This document shows, piece after piece, positions 8,958 through 16,479 of a stretch of 64,000 nt of DNA (position 1 is the stretch's first letter; every line of letters begins with the position of its first letter). A program made the position numbers and the translations under genes. This stretch comes from Myxococcus virescens. Its GTDB lineage: Bacteria > Myxococcota > Myxococcia > Myxococcales > Myxococcaceae. The stretch is taken from contig NZ_FNAJ01000014.1 in NCBI RefSeq assembly GCF_900101905.1, forward strand, positions 62,001 through 126,000, in the 5' to 3' direction. A model generated the notes under the pieces. The model did not search any database and had not been told where the DNA came from. It saw only the letters and a list, made by a program, of their open reading frames with translations.

Positions 8958-9944
8958 ATGGACTACGCACATCTGGGCCGCACCGGCCTGAAGGTCAGCC
9001 GGTTGGCGCTCGGCACCATGAATTTCGGCGAACTGACCGATGAAGCCACCAGCTTCTCAATCATGGACGAAGCCCTGGGCGCCGGCATCAACTTCTTCGA
9101 CACGGCGGATGTCTACGGCGGCCCACAATCGCCCGACATGGAAAAGGGATTCGGCATCTCCGAGGAAATCATCGGCCGCTGGCTTTCGCAGGGCAGCCGG
9201 CGCGATCGGATCGTGCTGGCAACCAAGGTGTACCAGCCGATGGGGACCGGGCCGAACGATCGCCGGCTCTCTGCCTATCATATCCGCCGTGCGTGCGAGG
9301 CCAGCCTGCGCCGGCTGAAGACCGACCACATCGACCTCTACCAGATGCACCACGTCGACCGGGCGACGCCCTGGGAGGAAATCTGGCAGGCCATGGAACA
9401 GCTCCTCCGGGAGGGTAAAATCACCTACGTCGGCAGCAGCAACTTCGCCGGCTGGGATATCGTTACCGCGCAGTGCACGGCCGCCTCGCGCAACCTCCTG
9501 GGGCTCGCGTCGGAGCAGAGCCTCTACAATCTGACCCAGCGCACCATCGAGCTCGAGGTGATTCCGGCGCTGCGTCACTTCGGCGTGGGCCTCATCCCGT
9601 GGAGTCCCATCGGCATGGGCCTCTTGGGCGGCGTGCTGGGCAAGGTTGCCGCAGGACGCCGGGCCGCGCCGCAGCTCCAGCAGAAGATCGCAAGACTGCG
9701 CCCGCAGCTCACGGCCTACGAAGCGCTGTGCGGCGAGCTCGGCGAGACGCCCTCCAACGTTGCGCTTGCGTGGCTGCTCCACAATCCGGTCGTTACCGCC
9801 GCCATCAGCGGCCCGCGCACCGTCGAGCAACTGCGCCAGAACCTCAAGGCCCCCTCCCTGACGCTCTCGAACGAGACGCTGGCGAAGCTGGATGAGATCT
9901 GGCCGGGTCCGGGCGGCGAGGCGCCCAATGCCTACGCTTGGTAG
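8958..9944 (+). CDS. aldo/keto reductase
   Basis: 328-aa (beta/alpha)8 aldo/keto reductase, an NADPH-dependent carbonyl reductase. The catalytic tetrad is visible: Asp and Tyr in FFDTADVYGG, Lys in VLATKVYQ, and His in YQMHHVDR. The C-terminal part has the phosphate-binding SGPRTVEQLRQN segment. Start: ATG at 8958 with CAGGAGGA nine bases upstream. It lies 147 bp after the Tat-type dehydrogenase and 67 bp before another SDR. Its codon choice (more CCG, CGG, TAT) looks different from typical myxobacterial genes nearby, which may mean transfer; this was not measured. Confidence 0.9.
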   Translation: MDYAHLGRTGLKVSRLALGTMNFGELTDEATSFSIMDEALGAGINFFDTADVYGGPQSPDMEKGFGISEEIIGRWLSQGSRRDRIVLATKVYQPMGTGPNDRRLSAYHIRRACEASLRRLKTDHIDLYQMHHVDRATPWEEIWQAMEQLLREGKITYVGSSNFAGWDIVTAQCTAASRNLLGLASEQSLYNLTQRTIELEVIPALRHFGVGLIPWSPIGMGLLGGVLGKVAAGRRAAPQLQQKIARLRPQLTAYEALCGELGETPSNVALAWLLHNPVVTAAISGPRTVEQLRQNLKAPSLTLSNETLAKLDEIWPGPGGEAPNAYAW

Positions 9945-10011
9945 CCGCGCGGCGCCCGGCCGACGAGAGTCGTCGTTGTTTGTATTTCATCGCCAACCTG
10001 GAGGATGAGAC

Positions 10012-10779
10012 ATGAATCCGACGTATGACTTCAAGGGACAGGTGGCCCTGGTGACCGGCGCTGCAATGGGAATGGGCCTCGCCACGGCTCGCGCCTTCGC
10101 ACAGAGCGGTGCGTCCGTGGTCCTGGCCGACCGCGACGGCGACCGCGTCGCCAAGGAAGTCGCCAAGATTGTCGAGGAAGGCGGCATCGCCATCGGCGTG
10201 GCCTGCGACGTCAGCAACGAGGCGCAGGTCGCCGCCCTGATCGAGCGGACGGTCGCCGAGTACGGCCGGCTCGACATGGCGTTCAACAACGCAGGCGTCA
10301 TGGCCAGGCTCGCCCCGACCGCCGACGCCACCAGCGAGGAGTTTGACCGCGTGATCGGCATCAACCTGCGCGGCGTGTGGAACTGCATGAAGTACGAACT
10401 GCAGCAGATGCAGCGTCAGGGCAGCGGAGCCATCGTCAACAACGCCTCGGTCGGCGCATTGACCGGCAATCCCGGTATCGGCGCCTACATCGCTTCCAAG
10501 CATGGCGTCGTCGGCCTGACCCGGACCGCCGGCCTGGAGTATGCCAAGCGGGGCATCCGCGTGAACGCGGTGAACCCCGGCACGATCGACACGCAGATTG
10601 CTCGGGACGTCGTCGGCGGGAGCGAGCAAGCCTTTGCCGAACTGGAAAAAGGCGCGCCCATCGGCCGCGCGGGCCGGCCCGAGGAAATCGCCGCGGCCGT
10701 GTTGTGGCTTTGCAGTTCCGCAGCGAGCTATGTCCTCGGCGAGGCGCTCACCGTCGACGGAGGTCTGACGGTGCAGTGA
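10012..10779 (+). CDS. SDR-family oxidoreductase
   Basis: 255-aa classical SDR. Motifs: VTGAAMGMGLATARAF (glycine-rich dinucleotide site), Asp in VVLADRDGD pointing to NAD(H), FNNAGVM, NNASVG with the catalytic Ser, YIASKHG (Tyr-x3-Lys) and NPGTIDTQ. It resembles the SDR at 6733 in layout but is not a recent copy. The ATG at 10012 has GGAGGA eight bases upstream. It is the last gene of the redox block; two small hairpins follow. Confidence 0.9.
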   Translation: MNPTYDFKGQVALVTGAAMGMGLATARAFAQSGASVVLADRDGDRVAKEVAKIVEEGGIAIGVACDVSNEAQVAALIERTVAEYGRLDMAFNNAGVMARLAPTADATSEEFDRVIGINLRGVWNCMKYELQQMQRQGSGAIVNNASVGALTGNPGIGAYIASKHGVVGLTRTAGLEYAKRGIRVNAVNPGTIDTQIARDVVGGSEQAFAELEKGAPIGRAGRPEEIAAAVLWLCSSAASYVLGEALTVDGGLTVQ

Positions 10780-11152
10780 TCGCCCCGTAAGAACATGGGC
10801 CGATGGCCCTGCTCTGCCCCCGTTTTTCGGGGCCCCACTCGCAGTACCGTGCACGCAATGACGCGTTCGCCAACGCACATGTGGCACCGGACCCTACTTT
10901 TCGGCAGCCACAGACCGGCGGCTCCTGCTGACAGGCAGGAAACCGCCTCCCCCCAAGCGTAACGCACCGCATCACGCCTCGACGGCCGGGAGTACGCCCA
11001 CCCCCTTTTTTACAGGGGGTATCGGGGATTCTGAACGCCGCCATGGGCACTGGCGCTGAGGCATCGCGGGATTGTCGATCCTGACGCAACTCCGGCGGGG
11101 TGCACGCGATAATCCCCGCAAGTTCGTCCCATCCAATTCCGAGAGGCCCACC
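10780..11152. other. gap without a recognisable gene
   Basis: About 373 bases. Besides the two hairpins near its start, ACCCCC (11000-11005) and GGGGGT (11015-11020) pair around a T-rich loop. No frame here has a family motif. The end carries the GAGAGG ribosome site of the next gene. Confidence 0.4.
10797..10832 (+). terminator. two small hairpins after the SDR gene
   Basis: GGGCC/GGCCC with a 3-nt loop at 10797-10809, then CCCCG/CGGGG with a T5 loop at 10818-10832, starting 18 bases after the stop codon. There is no T-tract after the stem, so termination is only plausible. Confidence 0.35.
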
Positions 11153-12199
11153 ATGGGTTTCGATATCCGCAAGACCTTCAACTCTGCCCGCGCCAACGTC
11201 CAGAAGGTAGCCAAGGACGTCCAGAAGACCGTCGAGGACAACAAGGGGCTCATCAAGGGCGCCACGGCGGTTGCCACCCAGAGCGCGAAGGCCTTCGGGT
11301 ACGGCAAGGATGCCTTCCAGCAGATCAAGAACATCAAGAACGGCGCCGAGGGCCTGCTGACCGGCGCCAACCGGGCGTTCGTCAGCAACCCCACCTACGC
11401 CGTGGGCGAGTTCAAGGGCCTGACCAAGTTGGGCGCTGGCATGAAGGCCGCCGCGCGCTACGCGGGCATCCCTGGCGCGGTGATGTCGGGCGCCACGGCC
11501 GTCAAGGACATCCGTCAGGCCATCCGCAGCGGTAGCAAGGACGACATCATCACCGCCACGCGCTCGACGCTCGACGCGACCAAGGCGGGCCTGTCCGCCG
11601 CGACGGGCGGCATCGTCGGCGGCAAGGTGATGGGCGGCGTGCTCGGTGGCACCGTCTTCAAGGACAAGCTGGAGGCCGGCAAGAAGGCCGTCGACGCCTT
11701 CAAGAAGTCGCTCCCCAACGCCAGCGACGACGTGCTCAAGGCCGTCAAGGACGCCGCCACCAAGGGCATCTTCGAGGGCGGCACCGCGAAGGGCGTGGGC
11801 CGGGCCGTCAAGTCCGCCGCGGCCGAGACGGCGAAGGCGACCAGCACCCTGGCCCAGGGCCTGACGGGCAGTGGCACGCGCCAGGCCGCCAAGGCCGCGC
11901 TGAAGACGGCGGGCAAGGAGGCCGGTGAGGCGGCCCTCAAGCAGGGCGCGAAGGCCGCCGCCGGCACCGCCGCCAAGGCGCTGGGCCGGTTCGCCCCGGG
12001 CGTCAACGTGGCCATCGCCGCGGTCGACGTGGCCAACGCTGGCGCGACGCTGATGGACAAGAACGCGAGCACGGGCAAGAAGGTGACGTCCGTCATCACC
12101 GCGGTGGGCTCGGTCGCCGCGGCCACCAACATCCCGATTGTCAGCCAGGTGGGCGCCGCGGTCTCCACGGTGTCCAGCATCGTGGGCGCCTTCTTCTAG
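11153..12199 (+). CDS. Ala/Lys/Gly-rich protein of unknown function
   Basis: 348 aa, not recognised. It is made of three parts: a charged helical N-terminus (FNSARANVQKVAKDVQKT), a central region with glycine-zipper-like stretches (GGIVGGKVMGGVLGG, residues about 155-175), and a long Ala/Lys helical segment with heptad-like alternation (KAALKTAGKEAGEAALKQ). It ends in a moderately hydrophobic stretch (VSQVGAAVSTVSSIVGAFF). There is no classical signal peptide and almost no Cys or Trp. Strong basic and Ala content with amphipathic helices recalls pore-forming or bacteriocin-like helical proteins and histone-like tails, but neither is shown. The ATG at 11153 has GAGAGG upstream. The next gene encodes a PPIase/chaperone-like protein. 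Confidence 0.75.
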   Translation: MGFDIRKTFNSARANVQKVAKDVQKTVEDNKGLIKGATAVATQSAKAFGYGKDAFQQIKNIKNGAEGLLTGANRAFVSNPTYAVGEFKGLTKLGAGMKAAARYAGIPGAVMSGATAVKDIRQAIRSGSKDDIITATRSTLDATKAGLSAATGGIVGGKVMGGVLGGTVFKDKLEAGKKAVDAFKKSLPNASDDVLKAVKDAATKGIFEGGTAKGVGRAVKSAAAETAKATSTLAQGLTGSGTRQAAKAALKTAGKEAGEAALKQGAKAAAGTAAKALGRFAPGVNVAIAAVDVANAGATLMDKNASTGKKVTSVITAVGSVAAATNIPIVSQVGAAVSTVSSIVGAFF

Positions 12200-12324
12200 A
12201 GCAGCGCCCCACCCTTCGGGGTTTGTCAGAACGGCTCGGCTGGACTATGCCCTGGTCCATGCCGAGCCGTCGCTTTTCCCCCCATTGGCGCGGGCGCTGG
12301 CAAGCCTATCTCCCGGGAGCATTC

Positions 12325-13413
12325 GTGAGCCGCAAGCAAGGGACGCAAGGACCAGGTCGTGGAGTCGAGCGCCTCCTGAAGATGAGCCCGGTGGTGAGCC
12401 TCGGCTCCGCCAAGACCCTCGAGCTTCCCACGGTGCAGGCGCCCTCCCTGGAGGGAGTCTCGGTGCGGGTCCCCACCCCGGACGACCTGACCGAGGAGGA
12501 CCTGCTGCGCGCCTTCCACGAGAAGCGCCGCGCCCTGGCGACCTCGCGCGAGCGTCAGCCCGGCGAGTCGCTGGAGCTGGGCGACGAGGTGCGGCTCAAC
12601 ATCGTGGGCTACTGCGACGGGAAGCTCATCCCCTTCTCCGCGCGCTTCGGCATGACGACGGAGCTGGCCCCCATCGAGGCCCTGCCCGGCTTCAGCGAGG
12701 CCGTGGCCGAGGGTGCCAAGGTGGGCGAGTCCCTGCAGATTGCCCTGGAGCTGCCGGAGACGTACCCCGTGGAGGCGCTCCAGGGGAAGCCCGCGCGCTT
12801 CCTGGTGGACGTCCTGGCCGCCCACGAGGTGACGCTGCCCCCGGAGAGCGCCCCCGAGTTCCTCGAGAAGCTCGGGCTGGGCAGCACGCTGGGCGAGGTG
12901 ATGGCCCACCTGCGCGACGAGCTGGAGGACGCGGCGGCGGCACAGCTCTGGGTCCAGGCGCGGGACATGGTGCTGGACGAGCTGGTCCGGCGTGCTCCGG
13001 TGGAGCTGCCTCGCGCGCTGGTGGACGAAGAGCTGCGCCGCCGCTGGGTCCAGGCCGAGGGCCAGGGCATGCTCGAGCACCAGTTCGACGTCGACGAGCA
13101 GCGGGAAGCGCTCGAGGGCTGGCTCACGGACCCCACCACGCGCGCGGACGTCGAGCGTCGGCTGCACATCGGCATCGTGCTGAAAGCCATCACCGAGGAG
13201 CAGAAGCTTCAGCTCACCCCGGAGAAGCTCGAGCAGTTGGTGCGCGACCAGTTGGAGCCCTTCGGGCTCACCGCCGCGGATGCGCACGCCGCCCTGCGCG
13301 AGTCGGCCGAGACGACGAAACAACTCGCCGAGATGGGCTGGTACCTGCTCGCGGTGGAGCACGTCATGAACAAGGCGAAGGTCACCTTCGAGGGCGCTGA
13401 GCAGGAGGGCTGA
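12325..13413 (+). CDS. trigger-factor-like peptidyl-prolyl isomerase
   Basis: 362 aa. Residues about 85-180 match the FKBP-type domain of trigger factor (LGDEVRLNIVGYCDGK, LPGFSEAVAEGAKVGESLQI, LPETYPVEALQGKPARF). The rest matches its helical arm region (SAPEFLEKLGLGSTLGEV, PRALVDEELRRRW, LTPEKLEQLVRDQ). The ribosome-binding N-terminal domain is missing, so it is probably not the general nascent-chain chaperone. Start: GTG at 12325 with GGGAG six bases upstream. The ATG at 12382 (MSPVVSLGS) is the alternative but has no ribosome site. It follows the Ala/Lys-rich protein gene by 125 bp, so a dedicated chaperone role is conceivable. Confidence 0.8.
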   Translation: MSRKQGTQGPGRGVERLLKMSPVVSLGSAKTLELPTVQAPSLEGVSVRVPTPDDLTEEDLLRAFHEKRRALATSRERQPGESLELGDEVRLNIVGYCDGKLIPFSARFGMTTELAPIEALPGFSEAVAEGAKVGESLQIALELPETYPVEALQGKPARFLVDVLAAHEVTLPPESAPEFLEKLGLGSTLGEVMAHLRDELEDAAAAQLWVQARDMVLDELVRRAPVELPRALVDEELRRRWVQAEGQGMLEHQFDVDEQREALEGWLTDPTTRADVERRLHIGIVLKAITEEQKLQLTPEKLEQLVRDQLEPFGLTAADAHAALRESAETTKQLAEMGWYLLAVEHVMNKAKVTFEGAEQEG

Positions 13414-13438
13414 GGGCGCGCTCGCCGGGAGCGCGAGC

Positions 13439-13807
13439 TCAGCCCTCGCTGAACCACAGGCCCGCGCCACCCGCGAGGCCCATGCCCAGGAACAGCGCGG
13501 CGAGCCCCCACGTCTGGGCGCGCGACCACCGGAGCGACTCACCGTACCGGTAGCCGCACACCAGGATGAGCAGGGCGAACCCCAGGCAGATCGACGCGGG
13601 CCCCAGCGCGACCAGCACCTTGCGCGGCGTCCCGCTCACGTCGAGGACCGCCAGCAGCAACAGCGGCCAGAAGCCGATGACGAGCAGGCCGAGCACGAGC
13701 CCGAGCCCCCAGCGCCCTTCGGGAGAGGACAGCTCCATGAAGTCCAGGAAGCGCGTCCACCAGGAGCGGGGCGGCTCTCGATGACGTTGGGGGGCTGAGG
13801 GCTGCAC
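13439..13807 (-). CDS. small membrane protein, unknown function
   Basis: 122 aa with a short Pro/Arg-rich cytoplasmic N-terminus and three predicted transmembrane segments (about residues 33-55, 65-86 and 99-117). GTG start at 13807, with GGAG about 9 bases upstream. It is convergent with the PPIase gene, 25 bp apart. No family is recognised. The hydrophobic pattern and Arg/Trp placement support a real gene rather than a chance frame. Confidence 0.6.
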   Translation of the reverse strand: MQPSAPQRHREPPRSWWTRFLDFMELSSPEGRWGLGLVLGLLVIGFWPLLLLAVLDVSGTPRKVLVALGPASICLGFALLILVCGYRYGESLRWSRAQTWGLAALFLGMGLAGGAGLWFSEG

Positions 13808-13895
13808 GTGGGGCGGCTCCAGGAACGGGGTGCGGTGAACCTGGCAGCCTCTTCTAGTGCAGCCTGGGGCGGTTCGCGAAGCGGCTCGAGCCCAC

Positions 13896-14237
13896 TTACG
13901 CCTTCTTCACGAACTCCGACTTGAGCCCCATCGCACCGATGCCGTCGATCTTGCAGTCGATGTCGTGGTCGCCGTCGACGAGGCGGATGCTCCGGACCTT
14001 GGTGCCGACCTTGACCACCGTCGACGAGCCCTTGACCTTCAAATCCTTGATGACGGTGACGCTATCGCCGTCCTGAAGCAGGTTGCCGTAGGCGTCGCGC
14101 ACCTCGCGCTTCTCTTCCCCTGGCGCTGCGGCAGCGACGGTCGACCACTCATGCGCGCACTCCGGGCAGACGTAGAGGCTGCCGTCTTCGTACGTGTAGG
14201 CGGAGTTGCACTTCGGGCACGCGGGCAGGGCGCTCAT
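13896..14237 (-). CDS. yjdM: PhnA/YjdM-like zinc ribbon protein
   Basis: 113 aa. It starts with a zinc ribbon ([21 protein letters not shown], two CxxC pairs) followed by the small conserved domain [23 protein letters not shown] and the [25 protein letters not shown] tail that marks the family once called PhnA in E. coli. The cellular role is not well defined; it is not itself the phosphonoacetate hydrolase. Length is normal for the family. The ATG at 14237 has TCTGGAG seven bases upstream; longer in-frame starts lack one. Confidence 0.92.
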   Translation of the reverse strand: MSALPACPKCNSAYTYEDGSLYVCPECAHEWSTVAAAAPGEEKREVRDAYGNLLQDGDSVTVIKDLKVKGSSTVVKVGTKVRSIRLVDGDHDIDCKIDGIGAMGLKSEFVKKA

Positions 14238-14578
14238 ATCGGCTCCAGAGGAAGGAGGAGCGGAGGCATATACACGAGCGGCGAGCCGAAGGGCTCCCGT
14301 TCCACCAACAGCGCTCCTGATGGAACGGAAGACCTGCGTGTACCGCACCGGGTTGTTGAGCCACCAAACTCAGCGGCCAGCAGGGCACCCTCGCGGCGCT
14401 CCTGGAGGTAGCGCGGCCAGTCGCGCGCGGCGTTGAAGCCGAGTCCGTGGAGGACACCACTGTCCCCGCGTGGAACTTTTGTGGGCAGTCGCGGTGTCCT
14501 TCCGGAACACCCCGACCGCCGGAACGCCCGCTCGGAAAGAAGATGCGCGGGCGTGCTTCCGTGGGCATATAGAAACCC
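14238..14578. other. divergent spacer between PhnA-like and TlpA-like genes
   Basis: About 341 bases. The one structured spot is an imperfect palindrome at 14493-14511 (GGTGT ... ACACC around TTCCGGAA), about 70 bases before the TlpA start, a possible regulator site. No frame with a recognisable product. Confidence 0.35.
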
Positions 14579-15082
14579 ATGCGCCGTCTCCTTTGCTTCC
14601 CGCTCCTGATTGCGCTCGCCCTGATGCAGGGAGCGTGTGACCGCAATGACCGCTATGACCGCCCCGGCACGCCGGTGCCGGAGACCCTGCGGGCCGAGAC
14701 GCTGGCGGGAGAGCGCATCGACCGGGCGGCGCTGCTGGGCCGTCCCTGGGTCATCAACGTGTGGGCCCCAGGCTGACACGCCTGTGCTCGGGAGTTGCCC
14801 GAGCTCGAAGCCCTGAGGAGTGAGTACGAGGCGCGCGGCGTCGGCTTCCTCGCGCTCTCGCTCAATCCCAGTGAGGCGCGAAACCGCCAGACGGCGGCCG
14901 CGCTGGGAGTGCACATGACCGTGGCCACGGCGAAGGGGGAGGTGCTGGGCCCGCTGCGCATCTCCACCGTGCCCGCCACCGTCTTCATCAACCGAGAGGG
15001 CGTGGTGGTGGCAGCCGTCAACGGCGAGCGCTCGCGTGCGTTCTACGCGCGGCGCCTGGAGGCGCTACTCGCCGCGCCGTAG
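14579..15082 (+). CDS. TlpA-like thioredoxin-fold protein, putative selenoprotein (in-frame TGA at catalytic Cys)
   Basis: The frame reads an N-terminal export signal (CFPLLIALALMQGAC, possibly a lipoprotein), RAETLAGERIDRAALLGRPW, then VINVWAPG. A TGA follows at 14774-14776, and the frame continues as HACARELPELEAL to the stop at 15082. Aligned with the TlpA/ResA motif (WATWCxPCRxELP), the TGA sits exactly on the first Cys of CxxC, giving Sec66-His-Ala-Cys69. The remaining 102 codons are intact, keep the family features (FLALSLNP, the cis-Pro loop STVPATVFINREG) and contain no other stop. A 7-bp hairpin with an AGTTG loop starts 9 bases after the TGA, matching bacterial SECIS geometry. Expected role: periplasmic thiol-disulfide reductase. 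It is convergent, 10 bp away, with a CcdA-thioredoxin fusion, a plausible electron donor. The alternative is a point nonsense mutation. Ribosome site is weak. Confidence 0.7.
14786..14804 (+). promoter_or_regulatory. candidate bacterial SECIS hairpin
   Basis: GCTCGGG (14786-14792) pairs perfectly with CCCGAGC (14798-14804) around the 5-nt loop AGTTG. A G followed by T lies at loop position 2, 18 bases after the TGA. Bacterial SECIS elements are known to need a G near the start of the apical loop at about 16-37 bases from the UGA, on a short stable stem. The fit is good, but GC-rich coding DNA forms hairpins easily. Confidence 0.55.
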
Positions 15083-15092
15083 CGACTGGCGT

Positions 15093-16259
15093 CTACGGGA
15101 AGAGCCCAGCACAGCGGCCGCCCGCGATGACCTCCAGTCCCTGCCAGAGGGAGGTCAGGGATTGCTCACCCACGCGGCGCGCCACCTCCTGGCCCGCGGC
15201 GTCCAGGAAGAGGAACGTGGGAACGCCGCGAACGCCATATTGGACCGCGGCCCGCCGGCCCTCCGCGGTCCCCACATCGAGGCGGAGGACCTCAACGCCC
15301 TTTCCCGAGCAGTGTTGCTCGGCCAGGGCCACCGTGGGCTCCATCCGCTGGCAGACGGGGCAACTCTGGCTCACGAACTCCACCATCGTCGGGCCGTCAA
15401 CCCGGGCCAGCGCGGACGGACCGATGAAGGATGGGACGCCCCCCTCCTCCGGGAGCGCGCACGTGCCATCGCCGCCTTCCTCGGAAGTGCACGCCGTCTC
15501 CGAGGCGGCCGGCGAGGACGAGGCGCGACGCTCCATCACGGGGGCGGAAGTCTCTCCTCCCCCCGCCGAGGGCACGAGCAACGCCAACGAGTCGGTGAAG
15601 AGCAGCACCCCCAACCCGGCGAGCAGCACCCCTGTGGCGACCTCGAACTTGCGCAAGTGCCGCTTCGCGCGCTCCATCCACCGCAGCGCCACCGGAGCGG
15701 CGGCGGCCACAAGGAGCAGCGGAACGGAGAGCCCCGCGGCATAGGTGCCGAGGTAGAGCGCCCCCATGAGGGGCTCCGAAGTGGAGGAGGCGGTATAGGT
15801 GAGCACCCCACCGAGCACCGGCCCGATGCACGGCGTCCACCCCAGGGCGAAGGCGGCGCCAAAGAGGAAGGCGCCCAGCAGGCTGCCGCCCCGCCGCACC
15901 CGCCCGAGCAGGGGCCGCGCCTCACCGTCCATCCAGGGAATCTGGATGACCCCAAGCTGCTTGAGCCCCAACAGGAAGAGCGCGAGCCCTCCGAACTGGA
16001 GGAGCCCGCTCCGATGCTCCGCGAGCAGCCCGCCCATGGCGGTGGCCGCCATGCCGAGCGCGACGAACACGGAGCCGAGCCCCAGTGAGAACGCCAGCGC
16101 CACACCCCATGGCCGCCGCACGCCACTGCCCGCCTCCCGCAGCTGCGACAGGGACACACCCGCGAGGAAGGACAGGTAGAGCGGGACGAGTGGAAGGACG
16201 CAGGGCGACAGGAATGTCAGCAGGCCCGCGAGGAAGATGCCGGGGAGGCCAAGACTCAT
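15093..16259 (-). CDS. CcdA/DsbD-type membrane thiol transporter fused to thioredoxin domain
   Basis: 388 aa. The N-terminal half is a six-helix CcdA-like domain with its two redox cysteines in FLSPCVLPLVPLYLSF (residue about 20) and LGWTPCIGPVLGG (residue about 142). A Ser/Glu-rich linker containing two Cys follows, then a thioredoxin domain with CPVC in FVSQSCPVCQRMEP and the cis-Pro loop GVRGVPTFLFLD. This family carries reducing equivalents from cytoplasmic thioredoxin across the membrane to periplasmic acceptors. The fused domain is probably the immediate periplasmic acceptor. The likely next partner is the convergent TlpA-like protein. ATG at 16259 with GAGGAC just upstream. Confidence 0.9.
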   Translation of the reverse strand: MSLGLPGIFLAGLLTFLSPCVLPLVPLYLSFLAGVSLSQLREAGSGVRRPWGVALAFSLGLGSVFVALGMAATAMGGLLAEHRSGLLQFGGLALFLLGLKQLGVIQIPWMDGEARPLLGRVRRGGSLLGAFLFGAAFALGWTPCIGPVLGGVLTYTASSTSEPLMGALYLGTYAAGLSVPLLLVAAAAPVALRWMERAKRHLRKFEVATGVLLAGLGVLLFTDSLALLVPSAGGGETSAPVMERRASSSPAASETACTSEEGGDGTCALPEEGGVPSFIGPSALARVDGPTMVEFVSQSCPVCQRMEPTVALAEQHCSGKGVEVLRLDVGTAEGRRAAVQYGVRGVPTFLFLDAAGQEVARRVGEQSLTSLWQGLEVIAGGRCAGLFP

Positions 16260-16479
16260 GTCCTCGAGGACACGGCCTCGAACCTCGGAAGTTCCCGGCC
16301 TCGCGCCTTCAAGGAGCCAGGCGGGTCAGGGCGTCGACGAGTATCGGCCCCAGCAGGACATCACGCCGGGCCGTCGGCGCCCGCTACGACCGGCACGCGC
16401 ACGAGGACCTCGACATGTGACACGTGGCTGTCCGCCTCACCTCCCCGCGCGACCTGCATCTGTGCGAGAGCGCCTGGCG

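Noticed and set aside
12226-13542. A long reverse reading frame opposite the PPIase gene
   Set aside because: Composition is Arg/Leu/His-biased without motifs, while the forward frame matches trigger factor domains.
16260-16479. A short reverse frame reading HVEVLVRVPVVAGADG as a possible gene relic
   Set aside because: Too short and without a recognisable family, so not listed as a feature.
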